Below, one piece after another: positions 35,617-45,310 of a stretch of 64,000 nt of DNA. The stretch comes from Rossellomorea sp. AcN35-11. GTDB lineage: Bacteria > Bacillota > Bacilli > Bacillales > Bacillaceae_B. Below the pieces are notes generated by a model. The model did not search any database and was not told where the DNA came from. It was given only the letters and a program-made list of their open reading frames with translations. The stretch lies in assembly GCA_030388825.1 (NCBI GenBank), contig CP128835.1, positions 620,001 through 684,000 of the forward strand, in the 5' to 3' direction. The translations under genes were made by a program, and so were the position numbers. The first letter of the stretch is position 1; every line of letters starts with the position of its first letter.

Positions 35617-36183
35617 CTACATGAGTACATTTTGTACCAGGCTTGTTTTCAAGCTTTCATAAACTTCCTGCCATATTTCCTCGTCTTTCGTATACTGAGA
35701 CGTTAACCTTTGAATCATTTCCTTTTGCTTTTCAGGGAAAAGTTCATGGTCCTTCGGTGGAAGCTTCGCCCGTTCATCATCGACGATCTTTTTCACCATA
35801 GGAGCTCTTGGTCCCCATACCAGCTTTTCATTCCCTTCACGGTCAATGAAAATAAAAATGGGGATCGCTCTTGATATGCCATTTGTTAAGTATTGATCCA
35901 TCAATTCAAGGTTTTCATCACGCAAAATCATGCGCACATCCATATTAGCTGACTCCGCCACTTTCAACAGAACCGGGATATTCAGCATGGCATCCCCACA
36001 CCAGTCTTCCGTGATGGCAATGACCCTGAGAGAATGCTCCCCTAATTGATTCAAGACGTCCAAGTCTTCTTCAGGAATCGTAAAGGCCTTTCTGATCGAT
36101 GCTGTGTTTTCTTTATGAACCTTCATGCTTTCTATGTAATGTTCAGATGTCATTCCTTTATCGAACCATTGTTCCAATTTCAT
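35617..36183 (-). CDS. Thioredoxin family protein with WCGDA motif
   Basis: A 188-residue protein. ATG at 36183 with GGGAGGA upstream. The thioredoxin-like domain shows VIAITEDWCGDAMLNIPVLL (about 56-75), so a single active-site cysteine with Asp-Ala in place of the second Cys region, then DVRMILRDENLELMDQYL, the cis-Pro segment RAIPIFIFIDREGNE and VWGPRAPMVKKIVDDER. This corresponds to the 'thioredoxin family protein' of Bacilli with the EDWCGDA signature. One cysteine only, so a classical dithiol reaction is unlikely without a partner thiol. Monocistronic. Confidence 0.82.
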   Translation of the reverse strand: MKLEQWFDKGMTSEHYIESMKVHKENTASIRKAFTIPEEDLDVLNQLGEHSLRVIAITEDWCGDAMLNIPVLLKVAESANMDVRMILRDENLELMDQYLTNGISRAIPIFIFIDREGNEKLVWGPRAPMVKKIVDDERAKLPPKDHELFPEKQKEMIQRLTSQYTKDEEIWQEVYESLKTSLVQNVLM

Positions 36184-36591
36184 GTTTATTCCTCCCATAA
36201 AGCGCGGCACTCGAATTTAGTACCCTACACTTTTCATGAATTCTCACTATAGCATATTCATGTTTCTCTTATTCTACAAGTCATATCTATTTACGGGTCG
36301 GTTCAAATTTTCAATTGTACGATTATGCCTGTAGGAATATAATATAAGAAAAGCATTGCATTGGACATGAACCTTTTGTATGAAACTGTTCATAACGATG
36401 ATTCAACAAGCAGCCTCCGAATCATAACGCCCCCTAAAGAAACCCATCATCTTGCAGAACGGAAGCTATCTTTAAAACAATGCAATAAAAAAAGGAATAG
36501 CATGATGCTACTCCTCGACTATATTTTCCAGAGGGGATGGATATAACTAGTCATGGGAGAGAAGTATTCTACATACATGTTTCCTTAACAG
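36184..36591. other. Intergenic region, no gene supported
   Basis: 408 nt. It contains a plus-strand frame at 36361-36546 without a ribosome binding site or recognisable product. Promoter sequences for the thioredoxin gene are expected in the right half of the first 150 nt. I see no RNA motif. Confidence 0.5.
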
Positions 36592-36618
36592 AAAAAAAGC
36601 TGACTCAATTGTCAGTTT
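36592..36618 (-). terminator. Terminator of the DUF4257 operon
   Basis: CTGAC/GTCAG stem (36600-36604 with 36611-36615), extended weakly on both sides, followed on the minus strand by seven T. It lies 60 nt behind the small gene that ends at 36679. Confidence 0.6.
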
Positions 36619-36678
36619 CATCCTCACCTTTTATGGTTAAAGTAGATTGATAAAGGACTACTCTTCAATTGACCCATC

Positions 36679-36843
36679 TTAGACATCTTGTGATTTTTCA
36701 ATTATTTTTGCCACTTTATTGTAGTAGTAGTTCAGCTCGATCAGATTATCTGCCTCCTTCAGCCTCTTTAGATAATGGTTCGCCTTTTCGTAGTCTTCTG
36801 GCGGCAGTTCAACCTTGATTCTTTTTTTCTTCCACTTCGCCAA
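36679..36843 (-). CDS. Tiny basic helical protein, paralogue of the gene at 37339
   Basis: A 54-residue protein below usual ORF-length cutoffs. TTG start at 36843, 7 nt after GAGGTG inside the end of the DUF4257 gene (35-nt overlap). Sequence: AKWKKKRIKVELPPEDYEKA, then HYLKRLKEADNLIELNYYYN and KVAKIIEKSQDV. It reads as two amphipathic helices after a very basic N terminus. Its residues 24-50 match residues 19-45 of the tiny gene at 37339 in 12 of 27 positions without gaps. Good codon quality over the whole frame. Function unknown, helix hairpin possibly interacting with nucleic acid or the DUF4257 membrane protein. Confidence 0.7.
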   Translation of the reverse strand: MAKWKKKRIKVELPPEDYEKANHYLKRLKEADNLIELNYYYNKVAKIIEKSQDV

Positions 36844-37237
36844 CAGGTTTCACCTCATTATGGTTTGAAGATCCTCCCTTAGAGGTCAGTTCGAGCTGAT
36901 AATGAGATAGCTCTTGAATATAGGATGCTTTGGTGTTTGCTAAGTTTTGTTCGATTTTCCGTGTGATGACGGAACTTCCCCCGATCCCCGATAATAAACT
37001 AATGTAGATGACATACCACAAGGGGACCGTTTCAACTACAGGTAATACTGACAGATACCCTGCTAGAACTCCTATGATAATATCCTTGGTTGAGCCAAAT
37101 AGATAGTGTTTCTCACCCTGGTCATCGATAAATTTTCGCGGAAAAGTGAAATGACCATTTTTGAAAACCAGAATATGTCCTAAGCCCCCAATACCACCCA
37201 TCAACATTGGCAACAAGATCACTTCAAATAAGGACAT
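36809..37237 (-). CDS. DUF4257 membrane protein
   Basis: A 142-residue protein (ATG at 37237, GAGGGTG 6 nt upstream). Glycine-rich first helix FEVILLPMLMGGIGGLGHIL, a cytosolic loop NGHFTFPRKFIDDQGEKHYLFG, then a pair of helices GVLAGYLSVLPVVETVPLWYVI and ISLLSGIGGSSVITRKIEQNL, and a polar tail with KASYIQELSHYQLELTSKGG. It matches the DUF4257 domain layout known from Bacillus; function unknown. The small basic gene overlaps its 3' end, and another small relative lies divergently upstream. Confidence 0.78.
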   Translation of the reverse strand: MSLFEVILLPMLMGGIGGLGHILVFKNGHFTFPRKFIDDQGEKHYLFGSTKDIIIGVLAGYLSVLPVVETVPLWYVIYISLLSGIGGSSVITRKIEQNLANTKASYIQELSHYQLELTSKGGSSNHNEVKPVGEVEEKKNQG

Positions 37238-37338
37238 TCTATCCACCCTCTGGAATCATTTACTATTATTATATATTATTTACAGAAAATTCAGAATAGA
37301 TAATTGGACGCAATTTTGTCCACTAAAGGAGTGCCATT

Positions 37339-37494
37339 ATGAGAAAAATTGTGATGAAAGTCTCGTCGGTCGACAAGCTTCGATTCCAAAATTACATGAT
37401 GCAGCTTAAAAAAGCTGATTCAAAAATAGAAGCGGACACGTATTACCGCTTAGCTAAACAGATCTTGGAGAAAGCAAAAAAGAAACAAATGTAG
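37339..37494 (+). CDS. Tiny basic helical protein, paralogue of the gene at 36679
   Basis: A 51-residue protein below usual ORF-length cutoffs. ATG at 37339 with AAAGGAG 8 nt upstream. Sequence: MRKIVMKVSSVDKLRFQNYM, then QLKKADSKIEADTYYRLAK and QILEKAKKKQM. The core Y-x-x-x-L-K-x-A-D-x-x-I-E repeats in the gene at 36679, so both belong to one family. It is transcribed divergently from the DUF4257 gene with a 101-nt shared promoter region, and ends before a bidirectional terminator. I do not recognise the family. Confidence 0.72.
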   Translation: MRKIVMKVSSVDKLRFQNYMMQLKKADSKIEADTYYRLAKQILEKAKKKQM

Positions 37495-37534
37495 TGCAGA
37501 CGGCTCTCGTCAAACTCTTACAGGGCAAAAAGAA

Positions 37535-37563
37535 AAGAAGAGCTTTGGCAGCTCTTCTTCTTT
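37535..37563. terminator. Bidirectional terminator
   Basis: AAGAAGAGCT (37535-37544) pairs perfectly with AGCTCTTCTT (37550-37559), loop TTGGC, A-rich before and T-rich after. It lies between the tiny plus-strand gene and the protease gene. Confidence 0.88.
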
Positions 37564-37571
37564 TTCCTTTT

Positions 37572-39240
<1,669 letters not shown>

Positions 39241-39420
39241 TTACAACACCTCTTTATAAGAATTTTCCAACTATTCTAAACACTATAAAAAATATAGTAC
39301 ATGCCCCAGCCTGACGAATCAGTCTATATACCTACATTTCTCCATTTTCAACATTAGGTTTAAATACCTACATAAAACATCCAAAAACCAAACAATCTAG
39401 GAAAACTTGAACCGAAATAA

Positions 39421-39454
39421 GGGACGGACCTTGAATGAATTCAAGGTCCGTCCC
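39421..39454. repeat. Perfect GGTCCGTCCC hairpin
   Basis: GGGACGGACCTTGAA (39421-39435) pairs with TTCAAGGTCCGTCCC (39440-39454), 15 bp, loop TGAA. It sits between the gatB terminator and the protease promoter; no T-run follows, so it is not an obvious terminator. Confidence 0.85.
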
Positions 39455-39468
39455 TCTCGCCATAAAAA

Positions 39469-39506
39469 ACAGCCCCTGGAAACAAGTCGTTTCCGGGGGC
39501 TGTTTT
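39469..39506 (-). terminator. Terminator of the gatCAB operon
   Basis: ACAGCCCCTGGAAAC (39470-39484) pairs with GTTTCCGGGGGCTGT (39490-39504), and on the minus strand TTTTTT follows. It starts within 10 nt of the gatB stop. Confidence 0.92.
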
Positions 39507-39514
39507 CAGCGTTT

Positions 39515-40945
39515 TTAGCGTTTTTGAATTTCTTCGAGCAGTAATTTGTTTACAAGTGGCGGGTTCGCCTGGCCTTTTGTTGCTTTCATGATTTGACCGA
39601 CCAGGAAGCCGATGGCACGGTCTTTCCCGTTCTTGAAGTCTTCGATGGATTGCGGATTCGCATCCAGAGTTTCTGTCACAATCTTGAGTAAGGCACCTTC
39701 GTCTGAGATTTGAACAAGACCTTTATCTTTCACGATTTGTTCAGGATCTCCCCCGTTCTCTACCAACTCTTTAAATACTTTCTTCGCAATCTTAGAAGAA
39801 ATCGTCCCTTTTTCGATGAGCTCGATCATGCCTGCCAGTCCCTGAGGGGTCAGCTTGACATCTTCAAGTTCTTTTTGCTGTGCGTTCAAGTAGGCAGATA
39901 CCTCACCCATCAGCCAGTTGGACGCCAGTTTCGCATCGGCTCCTGCCTCAACGGTATCCTGGAAGAAATCAGACATTTCTTTCGTCAATGTCAGAACCAT
40001 GGCATCATAAGCAGGTAGTCCCAGCTCTTCTACATAGCGCTTTTTACGCTCATCGGGAAGCTCAGGGATCTCGGCACGGATGCGGTCCATCCACTCTTGA
40101 TCGATGTGAAGGTGTAATAAATCCGGTTCAGGGAAGTAACGGTAGTCATCGGATCCTTCTTTTACACGCATGAGGATCGTTTTACCGGTGGATTCATCGA
40201 AACGGAGCGTTTCCTGCTGAATCAATCCTCCGGATAAAAGTACCTTCTCCTGACGTACGATCTCATACTCCAATCCTTTTTTAACAAAGTTAAAGGAGTT
40301 CAGATTCTTAAGCTCGGCTTTCGTTCCAAACTTCTCCTGACCGATCGGGCGCAGGGAAATATTGGCGTCACAACGAAGTGACCCTTCTTCCATCTTACAA
40401 TCGGAAACCCCTGTATATTGAATGATGGATTTCAATTTTTCAAGATACGCATACGCTTCTTCGGGTGTACGGATATCAGGCTCAGATACGATTTCAATCA
40501 GTGGAGTTCCTTGACGGTTGTAGTCCACAAGGGAATAACCGTCACCGGAGTGAGTCAGTTTCCCAGCATCCTCTTCCAGGTGAAGACGTGTGATTCCGAT
40601 GCGTTTCTTCTCACCGTTCACTTCAATTTCAATCCAGCCGTTCTCACCGATCGGCTTATCAAATTGAGAGATTTGGTACGCTTTTGGATTATCCGGATAG
40701 AAATAGTTTTTACGGTCAAACTTTGTATCCGTAGCGATTTCACAATTCAGCGCGATTGCCGCTTTCATACCGAATTCAATGGCACGCTTGTTTACCACGG
40801 GAAGGACGCCGGGATATCCAAGGTCGATCACATTCGTATTCGTGTTCGGCTCTGCTCCAAAATGGTTCGGTGCAGGAGAGAACATCTTACTGTCCGTTTT
40901 TAATTCTACGTGGACCTCTAGTCCGATTACTGGTTCAAAGTTCAT
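39515..40945 (-). CDS. gatB: Asp/Glu-tRNA amidotransferase subunit B
   Basis: A 476-residue tRNA-binding subunit of GatCAB, which amidates Glu-tRNA(Gln) (and Asp-tRNA(Asn)) with ammonia from GatA. N-terminal cradle: [72 protein letters not shown] and [14 protein letters not shown]-terminal helical/tail domain with [19 protein letters not shown] choose the ATG at 40945 behind AAGGGGTG (6 nt); a GTG three codons upstream is less suitable. It follows gatA by 12 nt. Confidence 0.96.
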   Translation of the reverse strand: MNFEPVIGLEVHVELKTDSKMFSPAPNHFGAEPNTNTNVIDLGYPGVLPVVNKRAIEFGMKAAIALNCEIATDTKFDRKNYFYPDNPKAYQISQFDKPIGENGWIEIEVNGEKKRIGITRLHLEEDAGKLTHSGDGYSLVDYNRQGTPLIEIVSEPDIRTPEEAYAYLEKLKSIIQYTGVSDCKMEEGSLRCDANISLRPIGQEKFGTKAELKNLNSFNFVKKGLEYEIVRQEKVLLSGGLIQQETLRFDESTGKTILMRVKEGSDDYRYFPEPDLLHLHIDQEWMDRIRAEIPELPDERKKRYVEELGLPAYDAMVLTLTKEMSDFFQDTVEAGADAKLASNWLMGEVSAYLNAQQKELEDVKLTPQGLAGMIELIEKGTISSKIAKKVFKELVENGGDPEQIVKDKGLVQISDEGALLKIVTETLDANPQSIEDFKNGKDRAIGFLVGQIMKATKGQANPPLVNKLLLEEIQKR

Positions 40946-40957
40946 TGATTTCACCCC

Positions 40958-42418
40958 TTACAGTTGTGGTCTTTTTGTATGGAAATCTGTAGCCTGCTCG
41001 AATGCATGGGCTACGCGATAGATCGTGCTTTCGTCAAAGTGCTTTCCGATGATTTGAAGTCCCAGTGGCAGTCCTGTAGAAGAGAATCCACAAGGTACAG
41101 AGATTCCCGGTACACCTGCCAGGTTTACTGGAATAGTTAAAATATCGTTTGCATACATCGTCAGTGGATCATCGATTTTTTCACCGATCTTAAATGCCGG
41201 AGTCGGTGTTGTCGGTCCAATGATGACGTCATATTTCGCAAATACATCCTCAAAGTCTTTCTTGATCAGTGTACGTGCCTGCTGGGCTTTTTTGTAATAG
41301 GCATCGTAGTAACCAGAGCTTAAGGCAAACGTTCCAAGCATAATACGACGCTTCACCTCGTCACCGAATCCTTCTGCACGGGTCTTCTTGTAAAGATCAA
41401 GAAGGTTCTCTGCGTTCGGAGAGCGGTAACCGTAGCGGACACCGTCAAAGCGGGCAAGATTGGCAGAAGCTTCAGAAGACGCAAGTAAATAATACGTCGA
41501 GACGCCATATTTAGAATGTGGAAGAGACACTTCTTCCCATGTCGCTCCCATCCCTTCCAATACTTTCAGTGAAGCAAGTACGGCTTGACGGGCTTCTTCC
41601 CCGACACCTTCACCCAAGTATTCTTTCGGCACAGCAATTTTCAGGCCTTTCACATCACCAGTCAGGGCCTCTGCGTAATTCGGAACCTCTACGTTTGCAG
41701 ATGTGGAATCGTTCGGATCAAGTCCGGCGATTGCTTGCAGCAGGTAGGCATTGTCTTCAACATTACGGGTGATCGGTCCGATTTGATCCAGTGAAGAAGC
41801 AAATGCCACAAGACCGAAACGGGAAACACGTCCGTACGTCGGCTTTAATCCGACCGTACCCGTGAATGCCGCCGGCTGACGAATCGATCCACCTGTATCC
41901 GAGCCAAGTGAGAAAGGAACCTCTCCAGCGGCAACAGAAGCGGCAGAACCGCCTGAAGAACCACCGGGAACCGTCTCAAGATTCCATGGATTGCTCGTCT
42001 TTTGGAAACCGGAGTTCTCTGTGGATGAACCCATCGCAAACTCATCCATATTCAATTTACCGATTGTAATCGTATCGGCACTATGTAATTTATTGATGAC
42101 CGTCGCATCATAGATAGGATTGAAGTTTTCAAGGATTTTACTTGCACATGTCGTGCGGAGCCCTTTTGTGACGATGTTATCTTTGATCCCGATCGGCATA
42201 CCGAAAAGAAGACCTTTCGATTCATCCGTCCCAAGCTTTGCATCCATTTCTTTCGCTTTATTGCGGGCATTTTCTTCATCCAGCGTTAAGAATGCCTTTA
42301 CTTTATCTTCAACGGCATCAATACGTTTGTATGACTCGTCTACTAAATCTGTAACAGATACTTCCTTCTTATGTAAAAGCTCATGAAGCTCTGATAATTT
42401 ATGGTCAAATAATGACAT
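40958..42418 (-). CDS. gatA: Asp/Glu-tRNA amidotransferase subunit A
   Basis: A 486-residue amidase-signature enzyme producing ammonia from glutamine. Catalytic Lys-cisSer-Ser triad: [11 protein letters not shown] (Lys), [21 protein letters not shown] (quoted: [13 protein letters not shown]) and the nucleophile in [14 protein letters not shown]. Further family blocks [20 protein letters not shown] and [11 protein letters not shown]. Located between gatC (12 nt upstream) and gatB. In B. subtilis the same operon order is gatCAB next to opuE; here the arginine and glyoxylate genes lie between. Confidence 0.96.
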   Translation of the reverse strand: MSLFDHKLSELHELLHKKEVSVTDLVDESYKRIDAVEDKVKAFLTLDEENARNKAKEMDAKLGTDESKGLLFGMPIGIKDNIVTKGLRTTCASKILENFNPIYDATVINKLHSADTITIGKLNMDEFAMGSSTENSGFQKTSNPWNLETVPGGSSGGSAASVAAGEVPFSLGSDTGGSIRQPAAFTGTVGLKPTYGRVSRFGLVAFASSLDQIGPITRNVEDNAYLLQAIAGLDPNDSTSANVEVPNYAEALTGDVKGLKIAVPKEYLGEGVGEEARQAVLASLKVLEGMGATWEEVSLPHSKYGVSTYYLLASSEASANLARFDGVRYGYRSPNAENLLDLYKKTRAEGFGDEVKRRIMLGTFALSSGYYDAYYKKAQQARTLIKKDFEDVFAKYDVIIGPTTPTPAFKIGEKIDDPLTMYANDILTIPVNLAGVPGISVPCGFSSTGLPLGLQIIGKHFDESTIYRVAHAFEQATDFHTKRPQL

Positions 42419-42430
42419 GAGGTCCCCTCC

Positions 42431-42721
42431 TTAGTCCAAGATCGATGGAACGCGAACTTGTCCATCTTGTTTGTCTGGTGCGTTCTTTAATACTTCTTCA
42501 CGTGGCAGTCCTTCAACAGGCTTGTCTTCACGCATAACGTTCTTCATATCCAACACATGGCTCGTCGCTTCCACATTTGAAGTATCCAATTCATTCAGCT
42601 GCTCGGCGAACCCGATAATCGCATCTAATTGGGTTGTAAACTTTTTCGCTTCGTCCTCAGTGATGGCCAGTCTTGCAAGATGGGCAACATGCTTTACTTG
42701 CTCTTCAGAAATTCTAGACAT
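42431..42721 (-). CDS. gatC: Asp/Glu-tRNA amidotransferase subunit C
   Basis: A 96-residue subunit that wraps around GatA. Sequence [20 protein letters not shown] at the start, then [21 protein letters not shown] and [10 protein letters not shown]-type end ([20 protein letters not shown]). The ATG at 42721 follows CGGAGGTGAAGAAG; the frame continues to 42925, but those upstream codons lack a ribosome binding site. First gene of gatCAB. Confidence 0.94.
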   Translation of the reverse strand: MSRISEEQVKHVAHLARLAITEDEAKKFTTQLDAIIGFAEQLNELDTSNVEATSHVLDMKNVMREDKPVEGLPREEVLKNAPDKQDGQVRVPSILD

Positions 42722-43226
42722 CTTCTTCACCTCCGTATATGTTCGAACACTCACAATACTATTGATAATACCAAAATTCGCTTCATTAAAGCAACTATGA
42801 TAAGAGATAACGATTGTCGGATCATGGCGAATTTTTCTCCATTCCTGCAACCATTCTATCACGAATGAAGGGAGGGGGTGTGATTTTGTAAGGGACGTAC
42901 CTACAATGAACAGGATGAGGGACATCGGGGTTGATTGGGCCTGACCCGGTTGCAGGTCCTAATGTCAGGTGAAAGAGAAAGTGGTATAACGTTCAGAATC
43001 AGGGTTCTCATGAACTTCTGCATAGATGAATGGAGCGGGAGAGGCTGCCTTGGTTATGGAATGGAGAAGACTTTTGCATGGTACGGAAGTGATTGTGTCG
43101 GTTTTGAGTTTTATTGCGTCACTTTTCCCTTCAATGCGTATTTTAAAAAAAAAATAGAAGAAAGCCTAACTCCAATAAAAGGATATTCCCACCTCATAAC
43201 CGAATCTAATCAGCAGAGGTGATTTC
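42722..43226. other. Divergent intergenic region, no gene supported
   Basis: 505 nt between gatC and a cupin gene. Contains a GGGACGTACC sequence near 42892-42901, a one-base variant of the dispersed repeat, and small imperfect stems near 42935-42965. A plus-strand frame (42935-43222) has no family resemblance and no ribosome binding site. Confidence 0.55.
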
Positions 43227-43589
43227 ATGAACATTTACGCATTCAATCAAACTACCGGAAAATCCGTTCATCAATTCAATAGCAGAGGTGTCATCATTCA
43301 CCCTTTGTTAAAGCCTGATGATCCTTTTCAAATCGGATATTTTTATTTAGAAGCCAACAGTGTACTCGGAATGCATCCCGCCATGTGCGATCAGCTTTTG
43401 ATGGTTACGTCGGGACGGGGTTGGGTGAGAGTCGAAGGAGAAGAGAAGATCTTAGTCGAACCGGGCATGGCCATCTTTTGGGAAAAGGGGGAAATGCATG
43501 AATCGGGCTCTGATCAAGGCATGACAGCTATTGTAGCAGAAGGGGATACACTGGATCCTGACAGATACCTCCCTCTCACACCACTTTAA
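43227..43589 (+). CDS. Cupin domain protein
   Basis: A 120-residue single-domain cupin. The beta-barrel motif 1 is degenerate (EANSVLGMHPAMCDQLLMVTSG, with one His) and motif 2 is PGMAIFWEKGEMHESG (His at EMHE). Few metal ligands remain, so a binding or sensing role is more likely than an enzyme. ATG behind AGAGGTG. Monocistronic; a hairpin (43757-43797) follows at distance. Confidence 0.78.
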   Translation: MNIYAFNQTTGKSVHQFNSRGVIIHPLLKPDDPFQIGYFYLEANSVLGMHPAMCDQLLMVTSGRGWVRVEGEEKILVEPGMAIFWEKGEMHESGSDQGMTAIVAEGDTLDPDRYLPLTPL

Positions 43590-43756
43590 AAAAGCATATA
43601 CATCATGACGGCAGCCGGGACCGGCAGCAAAGATGAGATCTCCTGAATGGATCCAGGGTTTTCACCGGCTTAACAAACCCGTTCCCGGATTGAAGATGAT
43701 CTTCATTAAGAGAAGCATCCCTTCATGGCACATCATCCGCCCAATTGATCAACATT

Positions 43757-43797
43757 TAGAAAAGCTTATTTTTAATCGATGAGAATAGGCTTTTCTT
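43757..43797. terminator. Terminator-like hairpin between cupin and yueI genes
   Basis: AGAAAAGC and GCTTTTCT arms with AATA/TATT extension (about 43759-43793), T-rich downstream on both strands. It likely terminates yueI on the minus strand and possibly the cupin transcript. Confidence 0.6.
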
Positions 43798-43831
43798 TGC
43801 CTTTTGTTTTGATTGCGTTTCCGATGCTTTT

Positions 43832-44206
43832 TCACTTTTTTTTCTTCACATAAATGTCCTCTTTATCAATGGCATGATCATATGCCAGGACAAGACCGAT
43901 GTCTGTTTCAGTTTCCTTATTGGTCACCATCGAAAATGAAACGTGATACGTATCGGCGAGCTTGATGTATTTAGATAAGTAGGAATAGCTCATATTGCCG
44001 TTTAATAGAAGCTTCGCATTTGGATTCTTCTTCAGGTTCTCCTGGACTTCTTTATAAACTCCCTTTTCCCTTACCTGGCTTTGAGTAAGGGCAATGACGA
44101 TCCGTTCCCGCAAGCTTCCGAGGAATTTCCTTCTTTCATCGGGCTTCGTTTGCTTCTGTCCGTATATTCCATTATCCAGATAATCATCAATCGTCGGTTT
44201 ACTCAC
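43832..44206 (-). CDS. yueI: YueI family protein (DUF1694)
   Basis: A 124-residue protein of the YueI family: SKPTIDDYLDNGIYGQKQTK, PDERRKFLGSLRERIVIALT, LLLNGNMSYSYLSKYIKLAD and DIGLVLAYDHAID. The fold resembles ribosomal L7Ae-like proteins in my recollection (stretch KNPNAKLLLNG), but function is unknown. I prefer a GTG at 44206 behind GGAGGTG (9 nt); an in-frame ATG at 44224 is positioned on the ribosome binding site itself. Confidence 0.84.
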   Translation of the reverse strand: MSKPTIDDYLDNGIYGQKQTKPDERRKFLGSLRERIVIALTQSQVREKGVYKEVQENLKKNPNAKLLLNGNMSYSYLSKYIKLADTYHVSFSMVTNKETETDIGLVLAYDHAIDKEDIYVKKKK

Positions 44207-44318
44207 AACCAAAAGCACCTCCAAGACGGTCTAATTTCAGTTTCTCCTACACTATATGAATACATGTGTTCATTTGGTTCAATCCTATTTTCTCCTATGG
44301 AAATGCCTTAAGGCAACC

Positions 44319-44352
44319 AAAAGGTCCACTTCCATGGGGAAGCGGACCTTTT
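44319..44352 (-). terminator. Terminator of the arginine operon
   Basis: AAAAGGTCCACTTCC (44319-44333) pairs with GGAAGCGGACCTTTT (44338-44352), one mismatch, T-rich on the minus strand. It lies right after the argF stop at 44357. Confidence 0.88.
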
Positions 44353-44356
44353 AGCC

Positions 44357-45310
44357 CTAAACGAATAGGGATTGAAGAATGGCCTTCTGAACATGCAAGC
44401 GATTCTCCGCTTGTTGAAATACCGCTGATGAAGGACCGTCAATGACAGCCGCTGTCACTTCTTCTTCCCTGTGTGCCGGGAGACAATGGAGGAATTTCAC
44501 ATTTGGGGCCGCATGCTGAAGTAAATGTTCATTCACCTGGTAAGATTTAAATTCTTCAAGACGTTTAAGAGCCTCTTCCTCCTGCCCCATGCTGGCCCAC
44601 ACATCGGTATATACAATGTCGGCACCTTTTACTGCTTTAACCGGATCATGAGTAAGAGTAAAGCTACCGCCGTTCATTCCCGTAAGCTCCTCTGTCTTGC
44701 CGACAATCTCATTATCGGGGTCATAGCCTTCTGGACAACAGACAACGACGTCCATACCAAGCTTCGCACTAAGAATCATAAAGGAGTGGGCCACATTATT
44801 CCCGTCCCCAATATAAACCACCTTCAATCCCTTGAATGTCCCCTTCAGTTCCAGAATCGTCAGAACATCAGCAAGGGCCTGACAGGGATGGAACGTATCA
44901 CACAGGCCATTGATCACGGGGACGCTTGCGTATTTGGCCAATTGTGCAACCTTCTCAGTCTCGAATGTGCGGATCATGATTCCATCCACATAGGAGGATA
45001 GGACTCGTGCCGTATCCGCAATCGATTCTCCACGTCCAAGCTGGATGTCACGGGCATTCAAATAAATGGCGTGACCACCCATTTGAAGCATTCCTGCTTC
45101 AAAGGAGACCCGTGTTCTCGTGGAGGACTTTTCAAAAATCATCCCCAGGATCTTTCCCTCCAACACCTTTGAATGAGGATTCTCCTTCAAATACTGTGCA
45201 AGTGATAGCAGCTCAAGAACTTCATCAGTCGTGTAATCCAGCCATGTGATGAGATCCCTTCCTTTGAAAGAAATCCCTGCCGTTGTAGTTGCAACATTTG
45301 AACTTGTCAT
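44357..45310 (-). CDS. argF: Ornithine carbamoyltransferase
   Basis: A 317-residue transcarbamylase that joins carbamoyl phosphate and ornithine to citrulline. Carbamoyl-phosphate site FEKSSTRTRVSFE (STRTR, about 59-63), HPCQALAD (FHPCQ) for the carbamoyl carbonyl, the ornithine loop with DVWASMGQEEE and HCLPAHREEE (catalytic Cys in HCLP). It is the last gene of the arginine operon; its ATG overlaps the carB stop (ATGA). A terminator follows. Confidence 0.96.
   Translation of the reverse strand: MTSSNVATTTAGISFKGRDLITWLDYTTDEVLELLSLAQYLKENPHSKVLEGKILGMIFEKSSTRTRVSFEAGMLQMGGHAIYLNARDIQLGRGESIADTARVLSSYVDGIMIRTFETEKVAQLAKYASVPVINGLCDTFHPCQALADVLTILELKGTFKGLKVVYIGDGNNVAHSFMILSAKLGMDVVVCCPEGYDPDNEIVGKTEELTGMNGGSFTLTHDPVKAVKGADIVYTDVWASMGQEEEALKRLEEFKSYQVNEHLLQHAAPNVKFLHCLPAHREEEVTAAVIDGPSSAVFQQAENRLHVQKAILQSLFV

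Noticed and set aside
36361-36546. 61-codon plus-strand frame in the thioredoxin/DUF4257 gap
   Set aside because: No ribosome binding site and no recognisable motif; nearby small genes are better supported.
42935-43222. 95-codon plus-strand frame upstream of the cupin gene
   Set aside because: No ribosome binding site, composition unlike neighbours, contains a repeat-rich intergenic stretch and ends in the cupin promoter region.
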